Assembly: GCF_000410875.1 (NCBI RefSeq)
Contig: NZ_AROI01000002.1
Coordinates: 62,001-126,000 of the forward strand
Direction: 5' to 3'
From: Halopseudomonas pelagia CL-AP6
Lineage (GTDB): Bacteria > Pseudomonadota > Gammaproteobacteria > Pseudomonadales > Pseudomonadaceae
Length of the DNA stretch: 64,000 nt
Shown here in pieces: positions 62,720-64,000 of this stretch. Position 1 is the stretch's first letter. Each line of letters starts with the position of its first letter. The position numbers and the translations under genes are program-made. The notes under the pieces were generated by a model. That model had not been told where the DNA came from and searched no databases. It saw only the letters and a list, made by a program, of their open reading frames with translations.

Positions 62720-64000
62720 TCATTGGCTACGGCATTTGAGCCGGGCCTGCTGCAGTCCGCCGCTGCACATCAGCAGCAGCATCAGCGCCAGAACCCAGAG
62801 CCGTTGGCGGTCGTCCTCAGGCGGCGGGTTGACTGGCTCAAGCATCTGGCCTGCTACCTGGTGCATGGGTTGTTCGCTGGCTGGCGGGGGATCTGTCATG
62901 GCGGTATTCGCTGAGGTTGTGCTGGCAGGCTCGGCAGCCGCGTCATTCAAACCGAAGCCTTGCGCCATCTCGGCGATAAATTCGCGGGTAATCTGGCTGC
63001 CGGTGTCGACTGCAAACTGGTCCTGCAACTGCTGCCAGCGCTCGGCCAGTTCGCGGCGGGTCTGCTCGGTGGCATCCCAGTAGCCCTTGCGCATGGCTTC
63101 GGCCATTCGCTCAAGTATCTGCGCCTGTGCAGTGGGATTGTGTTGCTCGAACCATTCGCGGGTTCCGAGATCGCGGGTATCGTTGACATAGGTGTCGAAT
63201 AGCGCCTGCCATTGGTCATCGCGTACGGTGGAAGCATCCATGGCCTGCCAGCCAAACAGGTTGTTGGTGGCATTGAGTACTTGCAGAGTGCCGGCGTAAC
63301 CTTCCTGGTGCATGGCCTTGATCCATTGCGGGTTCAGATAGCGGGTGCGTAATTCATCGGCCAGAAACCGGGCCAGGCCGGTGGTTTGTACTTCGCTGCT
63401 GCGCAGATCGGAGATCAGCAACTGCGGCGCCTGGCCATCCAGATGACGGATGGCAGCGGACAGGCCGCCGAGAAACTCGAACGGATGATCGGTGGACAGC
63501 ACACCATGCAGATTGGAAGAGCGCGACATAATGGCTGCCTGGGTACCGCGCAACTGTTCAGCGAGTAGGTTGGCCTTGCCCGAGCTCTCGTTCCAGCTTT
63601 GCCCCCAGTGCTCCCCTCCGTAAGCCTGACCATTGCTGACCAGAAACTGCTGGGCCAGTTCGGCCGGGTCTTCCCATTCGGTTGAATTCAACGCAAGGTC
63701 GGGCACGCCGGTGCCATATTCGCCGGGCGCGCTGCTGAAAATCCGGTAGCGCGCGGCCGCAGCGGCCTCTGCGGCGGTCAGGCCGCTTTGCTGCAGCGCG
63801 GCGGCAATCCGGCGATTATTGTCGGCGATGGGGTTACCCGGCTCATCTAGTTCAGCCAGACGCTGCAAGGCATCGTCCAGTAGACGCATGAAGCTGTCGA
63901 ACTGATCGCGATACACACCGGTTACCTGCACCACTACGTCACTTCGCGGGCGGCCCAGCTCGGCGGCAGGGATGATTTCCAACGCCGTGACGCGCCCGCC
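62720..64000 (-). CDS. CobN-like cobaltochelatase subunit, C-terminal part (cut by window edge)
   Basis: The 3' part of a very large CobN/BchH-type chelatase gene; the frame stays open to the window end. Conserved segments are ELGRPRSDVVVQVTG, RIFSSAPGEYGTGVPD, SSNLHGVLSTDHPFEFLGGL and TRYLNPQWIKAMHQEGYAG. After the chelatase domain come a Pro/Thr/Ala-rich linker and one C-terminal membrane helix (QRLWVLALMLLLMCSGGL). Ordinary CobN of B12 synthesis is soluble, so this is a membrane-tethered relative. CobS/CobT partners are not in view. Confidence 0.88.
   Translation of the reverse strand, partial: GGRVTALEIIPAAELGRPRSDVVVQVTGVYRDQFDSFMRLLDDALQRLAELDEPGNPIADNNRRIAAALQQSGLTAAEAAAAARYRIFSSAPGEYGTGVPDLALNSTEWEDPAELAQQFLVSNGQAYGGEHWGQSWNESSGKANLLAEQLRGTQAAIMSRSSNLHGVLSTDHPFEFLGGLSAAIRHLDGQAPQLLISDLRSSEVQTTGLARFLADELRTRYLNPQWIKAMHQEGYAGTLQVLNATNNLFGWQAMDASTVRDDQWQALFDTYVNDTRDLGTREWFEQHNPTAQAQILERMAEAMRKGYWDATEQTRRELAERWQQLQDQFAVDTGSQITREFIAEMAQGFGLNDAAAEPASTTSANTAMTDPPPASEQPMHQVAGQMLEPVNPPPEDDRQRLWVLALMLLLMCSGGLQQARLKCRSQ

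Overview
The window is the replication-origin region of a gammaproteobacterium of the Pseudomonas/Halopseudomonas type. The basis is the gene order glyQ-glyS-gmhB-plsC ... gyrB-recF-dnaN-dnaA-oriC-rpmH-rnpA-yidD-yidC-mnmE-mnmG-rsmG-parA-parB-atpIBEFHAGDC-glmU, the two-subunit pyruvate carboxylase with a divergent LysR gene, and the Pseudomonas-like REP sequences. Genus is inferred from this synteny and protein resemblance; no database search was possible.

Layout. 0.1-5.7 kb (+): glycyl-tRNA synthetase, heptose phosphatase, PlsC-like acyltransferase and a lone PilT/PilU-type ATPase. 5.7-7.8 kb: a variable, gene-poor patch with one secreted orphan and an unexplained perfect inverted repeat. 7.8-14.0 kb (-): gyrB, recF, dnaN, dnaA, with two perfect parS sites inside recF. 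14.0-14.56 kb: oriC (DnaA boxes plus AT-rich stretch). 14.56-23.3 kb (+): rpmH to parB; the mnmE-mnmG gap is a second origin-like region. 23.5-30.6 kb (+): the complete F1Fo ATP synthase operon, then glmU and a cfa-type methyltransferase. 33.5-44.1 kb: mostly minus-strand housekeeping and accessory genes (PilZ protein, DUF192, CobW GTPase, diguanylate cyclase, trmO, cbpA-cbpM, purE-purK).

44.4-49 kb (-) groups an SbtA bicarbonate permease, an SbtB-like PII protein and pyruvate carboxylase pycA-pycB next to purEK. These are mostly enzymes that consume bicarbonate, beside a carrier that could supply it. 50-56 kb (+) is a Fur-boxed iron-uptake locus: a FecI-type sigma factor, a FecR that has lost its periplasmic domain, two TonB-dependent receptors without a signalling domain, and a DUF3649 membrane protein. 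57.5-61.3 kb (+) is a glycerate/sugar-diacid module (cdaR, GntP permease, glxK).

61.4-64 kb (-) holds a DksA-like protein with only two of the four zinc cysteines, DUF2149, a MotA/TolQ/ExbB channel and a CobN-like chelatase with a C-terminal membrane anchor, cut by the window edge. I regard this last cluster, possibly a proton-driven metal (zinc) acquisition system, and the rewired FecI/FecR locus as the most interesting parts. No tRNA, rRNA, CRISPR array or intact insertion sequence was seen.
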